64,000 nucleotides of DNA from Hygrophila difformis (lineage: Eukaryota > Streptophyta > Magnoliopsida > Lamiales > Acanthaceae), in NCBI GenBank assembly GCA_030278955.1, contig JAOANR010000001.1, positions 42,496,890 to 42,560,889 of the forward strand. Direction: 5' to 3'. Numbering within the stretch: position 1 is the first letter of the stretch; every line of letters starts with the position of its first letter. The position numbers and the translations under genes are program-made. This document shows positions 1 to 12,821 of this stretch, one piece after another. The notes beneath the pieces are model-generated. The model was not told the origin of the DNA, ran no database searches, and saw only the letters and a list, made by a program, of their open reading frames with translations.

Positions 1-561
1 AATATTTATTTAATCAAAATATTTTTGTCCTTATATGTCATTTCACATGTATCCGTTGTTTGTTATATGTTAATATACCAAACACCAGCTATTTAAATCT
101 GCCGGTCAAATCTGGTATATATGCTATTTGAAATATGCTAGCTACCAAACAGACCCTATCTACTACAATTATTACAAGAATTTTTTGGTTTAGTTATTAA
201 AAACGAGTTCCGATAATGAATTCAATCTCTTTATGCATCATTAATAACGAGTTCCGATCATAAATTCAATATTTAAACATCCGACCGAATTTTTAGATTT
301 GACTATTGAATTCTTAAAATAAAATAGTATTGTGATTTAAGGCATTTCTCAATCTCTCGTGTTTCAAGTCAGGTTTGATTTTGTAAAAATGTTTTAGGGC
401 AGTATGTTGTTGCGTTTCGAAACTGGTTTGATTTCGTAAAAATGTTTTAGGGCGGTATCAAAATTGTTAGTGTTCCAAAATTGTTCAATTTTCTCGAAAT
501 GGTGCCTGCTGTTTATTATGATTATAATGATTTGGTTATGAATGGGAATGAGACTTATTTA
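1..561. other. AT-rich left flank without a gene
   Basis: I see no coding region here. The only structure is a short imperfect tandem duplication (372-404 and 426-459, sharing GTAAAAATGTTTTAGGGC) and a repeated phrase AACGAGTTCCGAT near 203 and 246. Confidence 0.6.
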
Positions 562-666
562 GGCCCTGTTTTCTTCGCCTGAAATAGGTGTTCTTATATT
601 AATTTTATAAGATTTGGTCTGGTTTGTTCTGATTTGATCTGGTCTGATTTGATATTTTTTAAATAC
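562..666. mobile_element. Truncated Tourist-like MITE end
   Basis: A second copy of the terminal sequence GGCCCTGTT follows TTA at 559-561 and leads into degenerate TCTGATTTGATCTGG repeats. It resembles the left end of the complete MITE beginning at 670. No matching right end is seen, so it is a fragment or an older copy interrupted by the next element. Confidence 0.4.
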
Positions 667-669
667 TTA

Positions 670-981
670 GGCCCCGTTCTCTAATACTTATTTTCAGGAC
701 TTATTATTTATTTTTCAAAAAATCAGATCAGACCACATCAGATAAAAAAACATTAAGACCAGACCAGATTAAATAAGACCAGACCAGACCAATTCAGATC
801 AGATCAGATCAGACAAGATCAAATTATTATAATAATATAGATAAGATAGATCAGATCAGACCAGATGTAATCAAATCAGACCAGAAACATTCAGACCAGA
901 CCAAACAAATTCAGATCAGATCAGACCAAATTTTATAAAATTAGATCAGATCAGCCAAATTCAGGCCTAGAGAATAGGGCC
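670..981. mobile_element. Tourist-like MITE with TTA target duplication
   Basis: The left end GGCCCCGTTCTCTA and the right end TAGAGAATAGGGCC are inverted copies. The element is flanked by TTA at 667-669 and 982-984, the 3-bp duplication typical of PIF/Harbinger elements. The inside is a run of degenerate AGATCAGACCAGATC repeats. It codes for nothing. Assignment to Tourist rests on the TTA duplication and size (312 bp), not on a search. Confidence 0.65.
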
Positions 982-1001
982 TTAAAATTATTGTTATTAT
1001 A

Positions 1002-1002
1002 A

Positions 1003-1058
<56 letters not shown>
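1002..1058. repeat. (AAT)n microsatellite
   Basis: About 18 perfect AAT/TAA triplets form an uninterrupted run, followed by degenerate AT-rich sequence. Confidence 0.95.
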
Positions 1059-1061
<3 letters not shown>

Positions 1062-1130
1062 TAATTATTAATAATAAAATTATTATATTATTAAATTAAC
1101 TGTAACAATTAATTTCATTACATCCATTTT

Positions 1131-1273
1131 GGAAAAAAGGATAAATAAGTCTTTTTTCTTTTCCAAAAATCTAAATCAGTCCTTTTTATATTTTATTACC
1201 AAATCAGTCCGCTACAAATGCTAATTATGTCCAAATTAATCCCTTCTTCACTAAATATGCTCTAATTGCCGAC
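1131..1273. mobile_element. Foldback/MULE-like element, left end (split by element A)
   Basis: These 143 bases are the reverse complement, with a few mismatches, of 59830-59972 on the far side of element A. The terminus GGAAAAAAGG is mirrored by CCTTTTTTCC ending at 59972. Flanks share CCATTTT (just before 1131, and 59972 onward), a possible imperfect 8-9-bp target duplication. Element A entered this arm at 1269-1273 (CCGAC); the arm resumes at 59025. Confidence 0.7.
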
Positions 1274-2888
1274 TGAAGCTTTGAGGTAAAACCCCGCTGC
1301 AATGCCCCCCGACAGCCTTTACACTATAATTCCTATAGGGCTGTTAAAAAGCTTGCCTAGTTTTTCCTACCGAAAGCGCACGGTATCAAGCTGCAATATT
1401 TATTTTTATTGTCGGGATCGTTCAAAAGAGAGTTACACGATAGAAGTGTTTTAATAGAATTATTAGCTTTAGAATCTGTCTCTATTCTTGATTTAAGAAT
1501 GTTGTAATGATGATTACTGAAGAATACTACTGAAATGTAAATGCTTAAAGCTGTAAATGTAGTAAAGAAAACAATTAAAATGATGTAGAACATTATGATC
1601 TTATTTACGTGTTTGAGATGTTACAGACCAAATCAAATGAAATAGGAATATGATGAGAATATCATACTTCATTGGCTAAAACATAATGGAAGTTCATTGA
1701 GATAGAAAAATCCTTTACACAACTTAATCAAATCTTCATGTCTTTAATCACTTCCCAAGACAGGTACTTATGATTCAGTGTCATGACATTCTAAGCTCTG
1801 AAATCATGGAATACTATCATCACAGAATGATCTGTCAGACTCTTTCTGTGATAAAAGCTTTTCAGAATCGTCACTTAATCTTTTTCTTTCAGACTCAGAT
1901 TAAGCCTTTGACAACTCGAGGTCACTTCTAAATCATACTATATTCATCTGAACTTGAAGTTGTTCTTTTTATTACCCTGATCAAACTGATCTTATGATCC
2001 TGTATTGGATGTCCTCTACAACAAATGAAAAAGCTAATATTTAAATCTATCATCCAATGTTTTCATAGGACTTGTTTCTTCAGAGTAATTCCTGCAAGTA
2101 TTCATAAGGAATAATAGTCTTGTAAGTATATCAAGATGAAATTGCTATTCAATTTCTTGACTTATCCAGACCACTCAGATTTGTATAAATGATTTAGCTC
2201 GAGAAATCTCTGTAAACAGTTCCAAATATCCGTGATTTGACTCAGGATTAGTAGACTGTAGGAGAAATATTTAATCTCCTACTCATAGCATATAGTGATA
2301 ACTATAATACCATGAACCCCGGAAATTAATCTTCCTGATACTCTACTAATTTTTAGGACAAAAGATGGTTTTTGAAACATCTTTCCCTTTTAAACGACAG
2401 GTACTAAATGCCCAACTGAAGAACAAGTTCGTTCTTTATCAGTCCTGAGTAAATAATGATTGAGAAAACCTATATCATCATCTCTCTCAGCGTACCAGTG
2501 TAAATAGTAATACGTATTGCACATATGAATTGTGAATTTGTAATCATGAAGTAAGATTACTCATCATATACTGGGAAATATCCCAAAATATTATATGTAT
2601 ATGTAGTATTATATGTATAAAGAGACGTTGAGGGTTCTGAATCCTCTTAATCAAAAGACAAGGATGCTTCCAAAATATACATTGGAAACTAGACAGAATT
2701 AGGAAATAACTTCCCCAAGAAAAAGGATTTGAGAAATAACTCTGCAAAATAAGTGTCCAAGATAGCTCGCAGTAACTATTTTGGGTTTCAAACTATGAAC
2801 ATTCCAATTTTCTGCACGCTATGTCTGTACAGCATGGAGGGAGCTAATATTCAAAGAATGTTCCCCAGATTTTGTTTATACAAAGAAC

Positions 2889-3142
2889 TGAATGCCTCGC
2901 GATAGTTTCTGTAAGAATGCGGCGAGGTACTCAATTCCTACTTATAGATAGGGGTTATATACGTATAAGAAGTAAAAGTAAATAATTGATACCCTGTAAA
3001 ATGGACATCAAATCTATTGTCATTATAGGTTGGTCCTCTCGCTTTGTTAGATTAACATCGCGTGAGTATTTGAATAGCCTTTTGTCACAATAGATCTATC
3101 TGGATATTTCCTCGCATCATCTTTTAGGATGAAGCGAGGGTT
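2889..3142. repeat. CG palindrome cluster, leader side of LTR A
   Basis: Short imperfect inverted repeats occur around CTCGC: CTCGCTTTGT with CATCGCGTGAG (3036-3066) and CCTCGCATCATC with GATGAAGCGAGG (3111-3141). They lie downstream of the LTR TATA box in the sense direction, so they should be transcribed and could form RNA hairpins. Confidence 0.65.
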
Positions 3143-4006
3143 TACCCTTATTCGAAGTAAATGATCAGAATTTATAACTGTCATAACTACCTTCTGGAAT
3201 TTCCGTTTAGAAAATTATGAACATAGAATCTTTTGCATCCAAATTCATGAACTCAAAGCTATTGATTCTTAAAGATTATCAAACGATGATTAACACTGCG
3301 TGGGTCTCTAGGAACCTTTTAGAGTTCTGAACATTAAACACTATGATTCTCGTCTGTAAACATAATATTGACAGAAAATCGAGTGAATTCATAATTCTGC
3401 CAGATCATACCTAACTCGGTTACAATATTCAAATTTCTTACGGAATTGGAACGAACAATTTACGAATTAAAAATGTGGAAGTGTTATGATCTTCGAAAAT
3501 CGAATTAAGGATATGATGCGAAATTCAGATTGAATAATGAAATTAAGGTTTATATTCTACTGAAACAGAATTACGAAATAGAAATAGAAACCAGAAAGAT
3601 AAGAAATTCACAATCTGATAACCGATCATTCTTCTTGTATCTCAAATAACAAAGAATTAAAAACGAATACACCTGGAAATCTGATTGCTATCAGAATAAT
3701 GCAAAGATGAGCGAACGAGTCGGAGTTTAGATGATGATCGTCATGATGGATGAACAAGCGATCCGAAAGCAACTCTCCTCCCAGGGTATCCTCAAGCTAA
3801 TATAACAGCTAATCTTAAAGGAATCTACTACGAAATCGAATTACAATTCTACGAAATCAAATTGCAAATCTGAAGAACATCAAAGTAAATTGCAGAGAAA
3901 ATTAAATCCTAACCTACCTACTAAATTCTAAAAAGTGGACTGGAGAGTAAAATCGAGCTATTCTCTTCAATCTCCCGTCTGCTGAGCTGATTCCCCCAAG
4001 GGTCTT

Positions 4007-4014
4007 ATTTATAG
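4007..4014 (-). promoter_or_regulatory. TATA box of LTR A (3' copy)
   Basis: The sense strand reads CATCTATAAATAAGACCC, a good plant TATA box. It lies directly downstream of the palindrome cluster 4047-4411. The same site is at 58421-58429 in the 5' LTR, where it would drive the element. Confidence 0.7.
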
Positions 4015-4046
4015 ATGGGTGTTGTAACTGCTTGAGCCTTGGATGA

Positions 4047-4411
4047 TAACCGCTCGCATTAGAATAACTCTCCTCTCGCTTTGTCCAGTTCCTTCAAAGC
4101 GAGAGTTCATAAACTTAATCATCTTTCTCAACAAGGCGAGGTCTTTTAATTTCTCCAGAGAATTTGCTTCTCGCCATGATGAATAAAGCTTTCTGTCTTG
4201 CATAAATTTTCTTTCCTCGCGATGTCAAACAATCATCGCGTGGACTTCAGCATCTGCACATTTTCCTTGAATCTTTTCCTGATTTCGGAAACAAGCCCTC
4301 GCACCATTCCTTTTCTTTCGTCGCTATGTCCTTTCCATTTCCTGCTGTTTTCCAGCTTAACTTCCTGATGCATGACAAAGCGTGGATCAGTTCAATAGAA
4401 ACACCGCGTGC
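4047..4411. promoter_or_regulatory. CG palindrome cluster upstream of LTR A TATA box
   Basis: The clearest copy is TCTCGCTTTG and CAAAGCGAGA separated by 11 nt (about 4072-4103). Others are CCTCGCGATG with CATCGCGTGG (4211-4243) and scattered half sites CTCGC, AAGGCGAG, ACAAAGCG. CpG is concentrated in these motifs while surrounding DNA is AT-rich. The same motif family reappears at 36661-36940 upstream of an F-box gene in this element. Confidence 0.65.
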
Positions 4412-4603
4412 GAGACTTACAAAGAAAACTCAGATTTTCAAGCCATTTTCAATGTATTTCCAACTTCTTTGCAATCTTAATTCTTCTTCCATCTTTTCTA
4501 ATCCTCTATGATTATTCATCAAAAATCAATGGAATTAAGAACAAAAGATCATCATTAAGACACTAAATTGGACGCAAATGACAGTTGCAAAAGGCTGTCA
4601 TCA

Positions 4604-4617
4604 CCATCCTCACATTT
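4604..4617 (-). promoter_or_regulatory. Polypurine-tract region of element A
   Basis: On the sense strand AAATGTGAGGATGG abuts the LTR start TGATGACAGCC. It is only moderately purine-rich, as at the same place in B and C. Position against the 3' LTR is the main evidence. Confidence 0.6.
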
Positions 4618-5644
4618 AGAAACACTTGTCCTCAAGTGGTAAGAAACTTGTAAAGTTTCAAAGAATAAGTCCAATTAGTGGCTTTTGAGATTAAGATGTT
4701 CATGTAAGACTCCACTGGATCACTACCTTCTCTTTTCCAACTATCCCAAACTCAACTCTTTCAACTGATTGATGCTTCATACCTGACTTCGAATTCACCA
4801 GATTTCATGGAAACATTAACAGAAGTGATTTGCATTTATGTGAATTATTGTTCTGCTCCTTAGTTAGCCAGATTTCTCTTCTCACGCTCAATCCTGTCCA
4901 ACTCATGTGCATATCTTGTATTCTGAAATGAAATACACACTTTTTTTTTTAAGGGGTGGCCTTCCGTGGCTTTCAATAGCTCGGTTTCACATTATTAGGA
5001 GGAGTCGCATGACCTGACATTGCAGATGAAACTTCAACTCCCCTGCCCTTGATTCTGCTTTTTTTTTTTAAGTTCTTCAACTTATAAATCAGAGGGGCAG
5101 CTGTGCCAGCTACTTATATCCACATTATTTTACCACGTCTGTTTCTAAAATTTCCCTTGCTCTCTTTTTCTCTTTCTTTTTTTTTTTTACTCAATATGCA
5201 CACTCATCTTCCAAGAGAGACTAGATTAGATCAATCCTCTTAACCTTGTGCAGTTATTGTTTATAGTATGCAAATCACTAAGGTTAATATCATCATAAAA
5301 CCTTCAAACTATTTATCCAGTAATGACATCAATCAATCTCAGAGCTTACAGCTAAGAACAGTTTTCAAGAGCGGCTCATGCTTGCAGTGAAAATCTATAA
5401 GGTAGATGTTTCCACAGGAACCACTTTTAAACTCATCTTCTATTCCTTTATCAGTTTATTAGCCTCCCTGAGTTTATTATTATTTTTTATGATCCTAGCT
5501 TGAAATTCAATACTATGATACAACTTCATATTAATTCTATCCTAAGTTTATATTGAAATAAATGGAAACAGGAAAGAGATAAAGAAAAAGAGACTGCAAT
5601 TAAAAAGAAGAAGAAGAAAGTTTCAGAAAAACTCCCCTGTGATC
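4618..5644 (-). other. 3' noncoding region of element A
   Basis: No gene is seen. The stretch contains a small stem-loop, CACTTG-TCCT-CAAGTG (4623-4638), at the position where B and C have GATCGTCCCCGAGC, and three T-rich runs (near 4940, 5060 and 5178) that would be A-rich in the sense RNA. Confidence 0.6.
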
Positions 5645-8600
5645 TCAGGATGGTCCTGCATCATTGTCTGGATCTTTAGGTGGTATGGATGGAGATTTCT
5701 TTAGATCCGAGACTAGGTTGGCAAGGATGTCTACCAATCTCGTACTATTATACTGCTCCTGCCTCCTCAGTTCCATATCCCTTTCTCGTTCCTGTCTTCT
5801 CTCTTCAAGTTCTTCTCTTCTCAGCCTTTCAAATCTTTCCATCTCTTCCCTTCTCATCCTTTCCTGTCTATCCCATTCTTCCTTCCTTATCTTCTCTTGC
5901 CTCTCCATCTCCTCTTTCCTGAGTTTCTCCTCAGTTTGAATCCTGACATGCTCAAGTTCAATCCTCTTCTGCTCCATTTCTCTTTGAACATGCTTGTCTT
6001 CTGACATAGTTTTCACTAGCATCTCCATGGACTGTGCAAAACTTTGGATTGAAGTACTCATATTCTGAGATTCATCCACAGATACTGTGTTCCTCATTGG
6101 TTGTCTCAAAGGTTGAGATGGTGCAGAAGTATTCTCAAACTCTTCATCTTCTGGAATAGGATTCAATGCAGGAGATGGAGTTACAGTCTTTGTCCTTTTT
6201 GTTGCGGTTCTTGACTGATATGATCTTGATTTTGAAGGAAGATTGACCCTTTTTGTCTTAGGAGATGGCACCTTTGATCCTGATCCTTCGGAAGTTTGTT
6301 CCTCTAAATCTGGCATTTGGTAAATCAACTCTCCCCTTAAAGTGTCTTCTGGTAATGGAATAGGAGGATCTATCTTTATGATCTCTGGTAAAAATGGTGT
6401 GATTGAAACTCCTTGTTTCTCACAAAGTCTTCTGATTAAATTCGGATAAGCCAATGCTGCATCTTCTCCAACTCTTGACTTAATAACATTGAGAACATGG
6501 TGTGCAGCACTGCATTTCCTTCCTGACCATAACAATGCAAATCCCTCGAAAGTTCCAGCTGAGGGACCTTGAAAATTTGTGGTAGGTCTGAGCTTTGAAT
6601 AGTAGAAATCAAGTGTAGGCAGGTACTCAGGCTTCAAATTCTTCAATGGAATCTTATTCTGCTCAGTTCCTCTGTGTGTTGAACAAAATCCCAGTGCCAT
6701 TTTTCTAGCATTAACAAGTTTATTTCCTTGAGTTTTCTTCCTCAATAGGACCTCGGATTTGACTTCTGGCTGTTCTAACAAAGGTGCTTGTATCAGATCA
6801 TTTAGAGTTTCTACAGTGACTTGCACTGTTTTCCCTCTAATCCATGTTGTTTCTGCCTCAACATCAAAGTTAGCATAGAACTCCCTGGTCAGTTCCACAT
6901 AACCACATTTGTTATTGTGTCTCATGAAAATGTCCCATTCATTGATCCTCCTCCAGTAGCTGATACACTTATGATCCAGCCACTTGGGATGAAATACTTT
7001 GTCCGGAACAATCATTTTGGACATCCCCAAGTAATTCTCCAATGCCTCCTTTCTTCCATTAAACTTAACCTTGATTTCTTCTTCTGTAAATTCAGTCCTC
7101 TTTTCAATGCTATCAGGGATTGACAACCTCACCTTTGGACTATTCTTTCCCCAATAACTCGAAGGTAGCAATTCTGGGACGTCTTTTCCGGGGGATGATC
7201 CTTCAGATGTATCTGACTCATTTCCCTCGGATTCTTGTGCTTCTTCTTGCTCATCCCTAGCATTCTCATTTTCTTGTTCTTCTGTTTGGCCTCCTTCTTG
7301 AGCAGGTTCCACGTTTTCTTCATGAACTTGTTCTGAGTTTTGCTCATGGTCAGGCTCTGGATGTTCTTCTTGAACTCTATCAGTGTCATCATGTTGTGAA
7401 TTGCCTATACCTGAATCATAAATCAATGACGTGCTGGTATCTACCTTCTCAGTAACTTCAAGGCTATGCTGATTTAAGATCTCTGTGGGATCTTCCTGTA
7501 CAGGTTCGTTCAGTAGAAGAGGAATAGCAGTAGATTCTGAATCTAGAAGTCCTTTGACTCCAAAATATTCTTCTACTCTCTTCTTCTGTTCTGCGGCCCA
7601 TTCAGGATCATTCATCCTTACAATTGCTCTCTGAACTACTTCATCCCTGACTTGAGGTGGAAGGAGCCATTGATTCATTTGATTTCCAGCATTCGTCTGT
7701 GTTCTGAGATATTGACTGACAGTGTCTTCCATAAAATATTTTCTCTGCTGAGCTTCTTGAGTTTCATTTCTCTGCACTTCTTCTTCATAAGCTTGAATTG
7801 CTAATGGAGATGGTTCCATTACTTGGTCAGAATTTATTTGTTGTTGGATTTCCTCTAATTCTGACTCAAGTTTAGTTGCATATTCACTTGCTTGTTCTGC
7901 TGAGGTGCGTGCATTCCCTCCTTCTCTAGCCAATTTTCTGAACTTTTTAATCAGTCCTTCCAGAGAGTAAGTCATGTTCCCGACTGTAGTTCCATACAAG
8001 TTCATATCTTCAAAAGTCTGTAAATCTTCCAGTGTCTGTTCCTGAAATATGTCTGCCACTGATTTCTCAATTTGATTCACAAATTCTTGCTCATCTGCAA
8101 CTTGTTCTGGTGGTACATCTTGTTCAGTTTCTTTTCCTGAAAATTCTTGTAAATCAATCTGACTTTGAATAAGATCCCTTTTAACCTGAGCTTGTTGATC
8201 TTCATCTTGCCCTTCTCTATCATCTTTTTCAGCAATCTGAACCAGTTGGAGATCAGTGCTCGGTCTAGTTGATCCTTGTTCATCAGGTTGATGTTCTTCA
8301 ATACATGCTCTCCAGCCCTCTGGGTCTATATCCCCCATTTCCAAATTAGTGTAAGGAGTGAGCTCCAACCTCTCTGTGTAGGGAACTATCCCTGGAGTTG
8401 GTTCGACTTTTTCTTCTTCAGAGCTGGTGTCAGGTACCACATACTTAGGCTTTCTAGCCTTCATCTTTATCCTGAACTTCTTAACTGGCTTTTCAGGTTC
8501 TTTTTCTTGTTGCTTTTCTTTCTCAGGAATGATTCCCAATTGTTCTACATTCTCAAGAGAAGACCCTTGCTGCTTAAATTCTTCAGGGTTGGTCTCCTTC

Positions 8601-8758
8601 TGCTCAGAAGGTAACTTTCCTCTCCTTTTGTAGGTAACAACTTCTTTCTTTTCTTGAGCTGATTGTAGAATCTCAACATCTTCATCCATCAAGTCTTTTG
8701 TCAAATCCAGAATTTCTTTGGTTGCTAGCTCATCTTCATTTTTCCTCTTCTTTGGAAT
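5645..8758 (-). pseudogene. Env-position gene of element A, C-terminal part after in-frame TGA
   Basis: An open frame of about 1037 codons continues in the same frame directly after the TGA at 8759-8761. The first ATG in this part is at 8689, so it could only be made alone by reinitiation. It opens with an NLS-like PKKRKNEDE, followed by a very acidic, Glu/Gln-rich stretch (residues about 60-540 counted from 8704). Residues about 560-790 form a compact domain containing ELTREFYANF and TWIRGKTVQVTVETLNDLI, which I recognise as the plant transposon-protein / ATHILA ORF-1 type domain. The tail (about 890-1000) is an Arg/Glu/Met-rich segment likely to form a long charged helix or coiled coil. I see no signal peptide or membrane segment. 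It lies in the env position of Athila elements, but nothing visible supports an envelope role; a nuclear or nucleic-acid-associated role fits composition better. Domain naming is from memory. Confidence 0.75.
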
Positions 8759-9920
8759 TCAGCTAGCTTTCTCAGACCTGCTTGTCTCCACCTTCCTCCC
8801 AGTCCTTTTCTTAGCTATTGGTACTTCATCTGAAGTGCTCGAACTGAGATTGTGTGACTTTCTCTTTTTGGTGGATACTTTCTTTTTACCTTTCTTGTCT
8901 TGAGTTCTCATGAGCTCCTCCCATTCACGATCTGCCTTTCGTTTGTTTGCATAATAGCAATCCATACTCTCTTGCAGAATCGGATGGATTTCAGCATTTT
9001 CCTCATTCTTTTCTCCCACAATAGTTGTAACCTCATCAACTACTCTCATCTTCTCAATTCTTTGCTCATCATCTGTACTGTCTTCGTCTGAATCGTGCTT
9101 CTTAACATAGAAATTCTTGCCCAATCCCTTCAGCATGATATTCATTCCCTTTCTATTCAGATATTTCTCATTCCATGCATCCCAATCATCAATAATTACC
9201 TGCTGAATTCTTCCTTGTGTTTGATCAGTGTAGGGTCTGTGCTCCTTGTATGCATTTTCCCTGCACATAGCATCATACCTGACATACTTCTCGATGAATT
9301 CTTTCTTCCTCTCCTGTACATATCCATGAACTTCCTGTTGGAGAGTTGGAGGTAATCTCTTCATGATCTTATTGGGTCTATCTGTAATGAGTAGATCTGC
9401 ATCTGCTGGTGTTATTGATGGGGCTGAAATTTTTCTGAAATTCGCTACAGGTTCCAGTCCTTCATTAACAACTGATTCTCTGAAAATATTCCTTACTATA
9501 TTTTGTGGTGTCTGTTTTGCATCTGATCTCTGCTTCCTGTTTTTGCCTGATCTCTCAGCTTCTCTCTTCTCTGCATCCTTAATCCATGCTTGCTGCTCTG
9601 GCATCAAATCAGCAAACTCCTCCAGAGGAAATTCCTCATCAGGTTTCCTTATCAACCCTGGTTTAAGAATCCTTTTCCTTAGATCTTCCCCTTTAGACCA
9701 TTTATTCATATACCTGATCCAGCTATTTCTAGCTTCCTGAATAATTCTAAGGACATCTTTCCATACCGCCTCACCTCGTTTAGCTTTCTTGAAATAAGGC
9801 TCGAGGTCATGCCTTAAATTGATCCGAGCATCAATAATCTTATCTAGGGCCAGATTTGTCAAGAAATTCTGTTCAACGGGTCCCTTCTTGTTCAGGAATG
9901 TTGGAGGCATGTATGCAGGG
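8759..9920 (-). pseudogene. Env-position gene of element A, middle part (3' side of element C)
   Basis: About 385 codons in frame with the N-terminal part at 29852-30373 when element C and one copy of CAGGG are subtracted. The sequence is basic and charged, rich in Arg, Lys and Glu, with no membrane segment. Its C-terminal end is Lys-rich and NLS-like (KKGKKKVSTKKRKSHNL, roughly 40-60 residues before the stop). The stop is TGA in AGC-TGA-ATT context, which could derive from CGA by one C-to-T change. I do not recognise the fold of this section. Insertion of C has inactivated the gene. The intact ancestor would have been near 1,600 aa. Confidence 0.7.
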
Positions 9921-12821
9921 TGAAACTTTTGACAATTTCCGTCCCACGAGCTTCTTCTAAAATATACCAGGTTAGATTTATTAAATGAAAAGCGTTATGA
10001 TTCACGGGAAAGGGTTTAGGGATACATCAAGATTATTAGTCTTTTTATTACTCAAGTATGGTGCGTTGGTTTCAAATGGCACTGTGGTCCTCTCTGTCAT
10101 GGAATGTTGACAAATCTCATGGCATAGCCGGGATAGGTTGACCTTCAGCCTGTCACACTGAGGATCCCCGGCAGATATGCCATGATACTTCTCATTAATT
10201 CTTGCCATAAGAGTTCCTGCCATGAAACTTTTTGACAGATTCCCACTACATGAGTATTTTCCGAAAAATCATGATCCTGGTTTAGGTTTTATTTAATGAA
10301 ACCAATTTATGATGGCGGTGTTGTGATTAGGGATATATTTATACGTAGCCATGTTTTTATTGCTCGTGTTTAAGAAACTGTGCCCCCGAAAGCGCACGGT
10401 GTCAAAAATTGCAGTAATTTATAGTAAGACCGGATCGTTCACTGGAGGATGTGCGATAGAAGCAGGTCCCACGTCGTTTTACTAGATTTTCCATTCGTAT
10501 TGCTCAATAGGTTTGAAAGATAATTAGTTCCTACTAACATGAATTTAAACTAGATCTCGAAAGCAGTTAAATTAATCTACAAAGCAAATAAATCTATTCT
10601 AGAGAGCGGATAAGAATTATTCTAGGAATGCAGTAAACATTATCTACGAAAGCAGGGAAAAGGTGCATTGTGCCAACCGTGAAGCTGAATCACAATGTAG
10701 ACAGAAGGGACAGGAAGAAAAGAATGAAAATTGGACAAGATTGAGATAAAGCAATATTAAACTTCCATTTTTATACACAGATCTTTGTTTGGGATAATTC
10801 TATCAGATAGCTAATTCTCATGCTCTCAATAAGGCTTTCCCTTTAACAGACAGGTACTTGCAATATGAGTTTTCATGTTCTTAAGACCGCAAATTCTAAG
10901 ATACCACAGATTCGTAACTGCCCTGGCCTGGGTGTGTTACTTCATCTGTGGTGGAAAAGCAACACCCGACACATCATTTATTGAAATGCCAAGTACCACT
11001 ATCATTCTCCCATGTCACACCCAAAGATTTGAATTCAGCCCTAAACTATCCCTTAACTGTCAATCCTAGTAGCAGTTACAAAACTCTCAATACAACCGAG
11101 TGACCTCTAATGAAAGCGGTTAAAAGAAAGCGGTAAAGAAAGCATTTAAACCTATCATTCGGAGGTTTTGAAAATCTGACCCTGGTAGTAAAAGACAGCT
11201 CCCCATCAGGATGAAGGAGTATGGATCAAGAATTCCCGGCTCTCAGTGAACCACTAGTGTGTTCACTTCCTTCCGGGTGATTATGAGACACAAACTAATG
11301 AAACGAACTAATAAATTAGTTCGTTCCGGATGCACTCACTCAGGACTCAAAAGTAGGCTTTGGCAGAAGAGGATAGCAGTTGAAAGAAAACTCAACCCTA
11401 TCTTGGAAAATAACTAAGGCCTGGATGATGTTCCTCTAAGATTATTTACTACACTGTATTTGAATCCAAGTGGACCCCATCTCGGTGTAGGACTTAATCT
11501 TACATTTCCATCAACCAGCAATTTTGGAAAATAATGGATTTGAAAATTATTCCCTGTCAGGTACTAGACTCTCAGTTAAAACACAGACCCTTTCAGTCTA
11601 GGCGAGACCTAATCGCTGAATCTGCTTCTAATTTCCCAAAATACAACCCTTGACAGAATATGAATTAGTCATAACTGAAGAATTTATCCCTTACTCAGAT
11701 CCGGATTTTATAAAGAGGTTTTTGTTGGAAATTTATAAAGCAATATCTGTTTAAGATCTAGACTTCTATTGTCCAAGGGAAGGATCCCAAAATAAGTACA
11801 GACCACAACAGTATATAATATTATCATGCATAAAGATATATGGAAGTGTAAAATTAATTGACCCAAAATATAAATGCGGGTCTAAACAGAAGGTGAAACA
11901 CAGAATGAAGTGGTCAAGGGACCAAAGTAATGGCAGAATAATCAGGTGGACTGTAAACATCTACTGTCCAATTTCCCAATCACTCGGATGGAGCGAATTT
12001 AGACAGCTTAGACCCTATAATGGTGGTGTCAACACCAGTTGGGCCTCCACTGTCTGTGAATTCGGATAAAAACCTACATGCTTCCCTTCTATAATGATCA
12101 TCAGTTGGCATTGACTGATGCCAACTGACTCCCAGTACGGATGGGGATTCAGGTTTGGAAATTAAGATAATAAAAATAAAACTGTATCTGGATGGGAGTC
12201 AGCCGAGCAGCTATTATAACCCCGGATGGGCGAACCGCCAAGGCTTCCACTGACAGCCATCCAGACCATGCAAAATAACAATTAGTAACTAATACCCAGA
12301 ATACGAGCTAGTTATCCATGAGGGAGTACCCGCCAACATTAGTCTGATGTATTCTTTACTAATGGTTCCACACAACACACAAAGACAAAATAAATAAGAA
12401 ACAAAAGAAGATCCCTTATATGAGAGACATTGGTTTCTCATGCAAGGTTGTGGATTGGGTCCACAATTGATGGTCTTAAATAATCCTTCCTACCATAATT
12501 AATTACAGTCCAGATTATCTGTTTAAGCCATCGAGATTTTGTTTATACAAGAATGTTTTAATGGCAATTGAACAAAGGTCCTTTAGTCATGATGATTATT
12601 GAAGTTTGATTATTGCTAATCTCAATCTTTAATCATTAATGAGTCAAGGGTTCAATCAGTTAAGTGATGCAAATGGAGAATCAAAATTTGGGCAGCATAA
12701 CACCCTATATTGCAATTCCAGAATGTTACATCCTAACCCGTGGGGCTATGATGTGAGTGTTGCAACATAAAATAGGGAGAGAATGAAGTTTGTTTGAGAT
12801 TAAATAGAGGGAGAGGAACCC

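Larger units (their letters stand above)
1274..4603 (-). repeat. 3' LTR of element A
   Basis: A near-identical copy of 55690-59019, with no length difference. In the sense direction it starts TGATGACAGCC at 4603 and ends GCTTCA at 1274. It holds a TATA box (4007-4014), a palindrome cluster upstream of it (4047-4411) and another about 0.9-1.1 kb downstream (2889-3142). Small open frames inside it are not conserved-looking genes. Confidence 0.95.

Noticed and set aside
10002..10223. 73-codon frame identical in both LTRs of C
   Set aside because: Identity follows from LTR homology; I recognise no domain and see no coding evidence.
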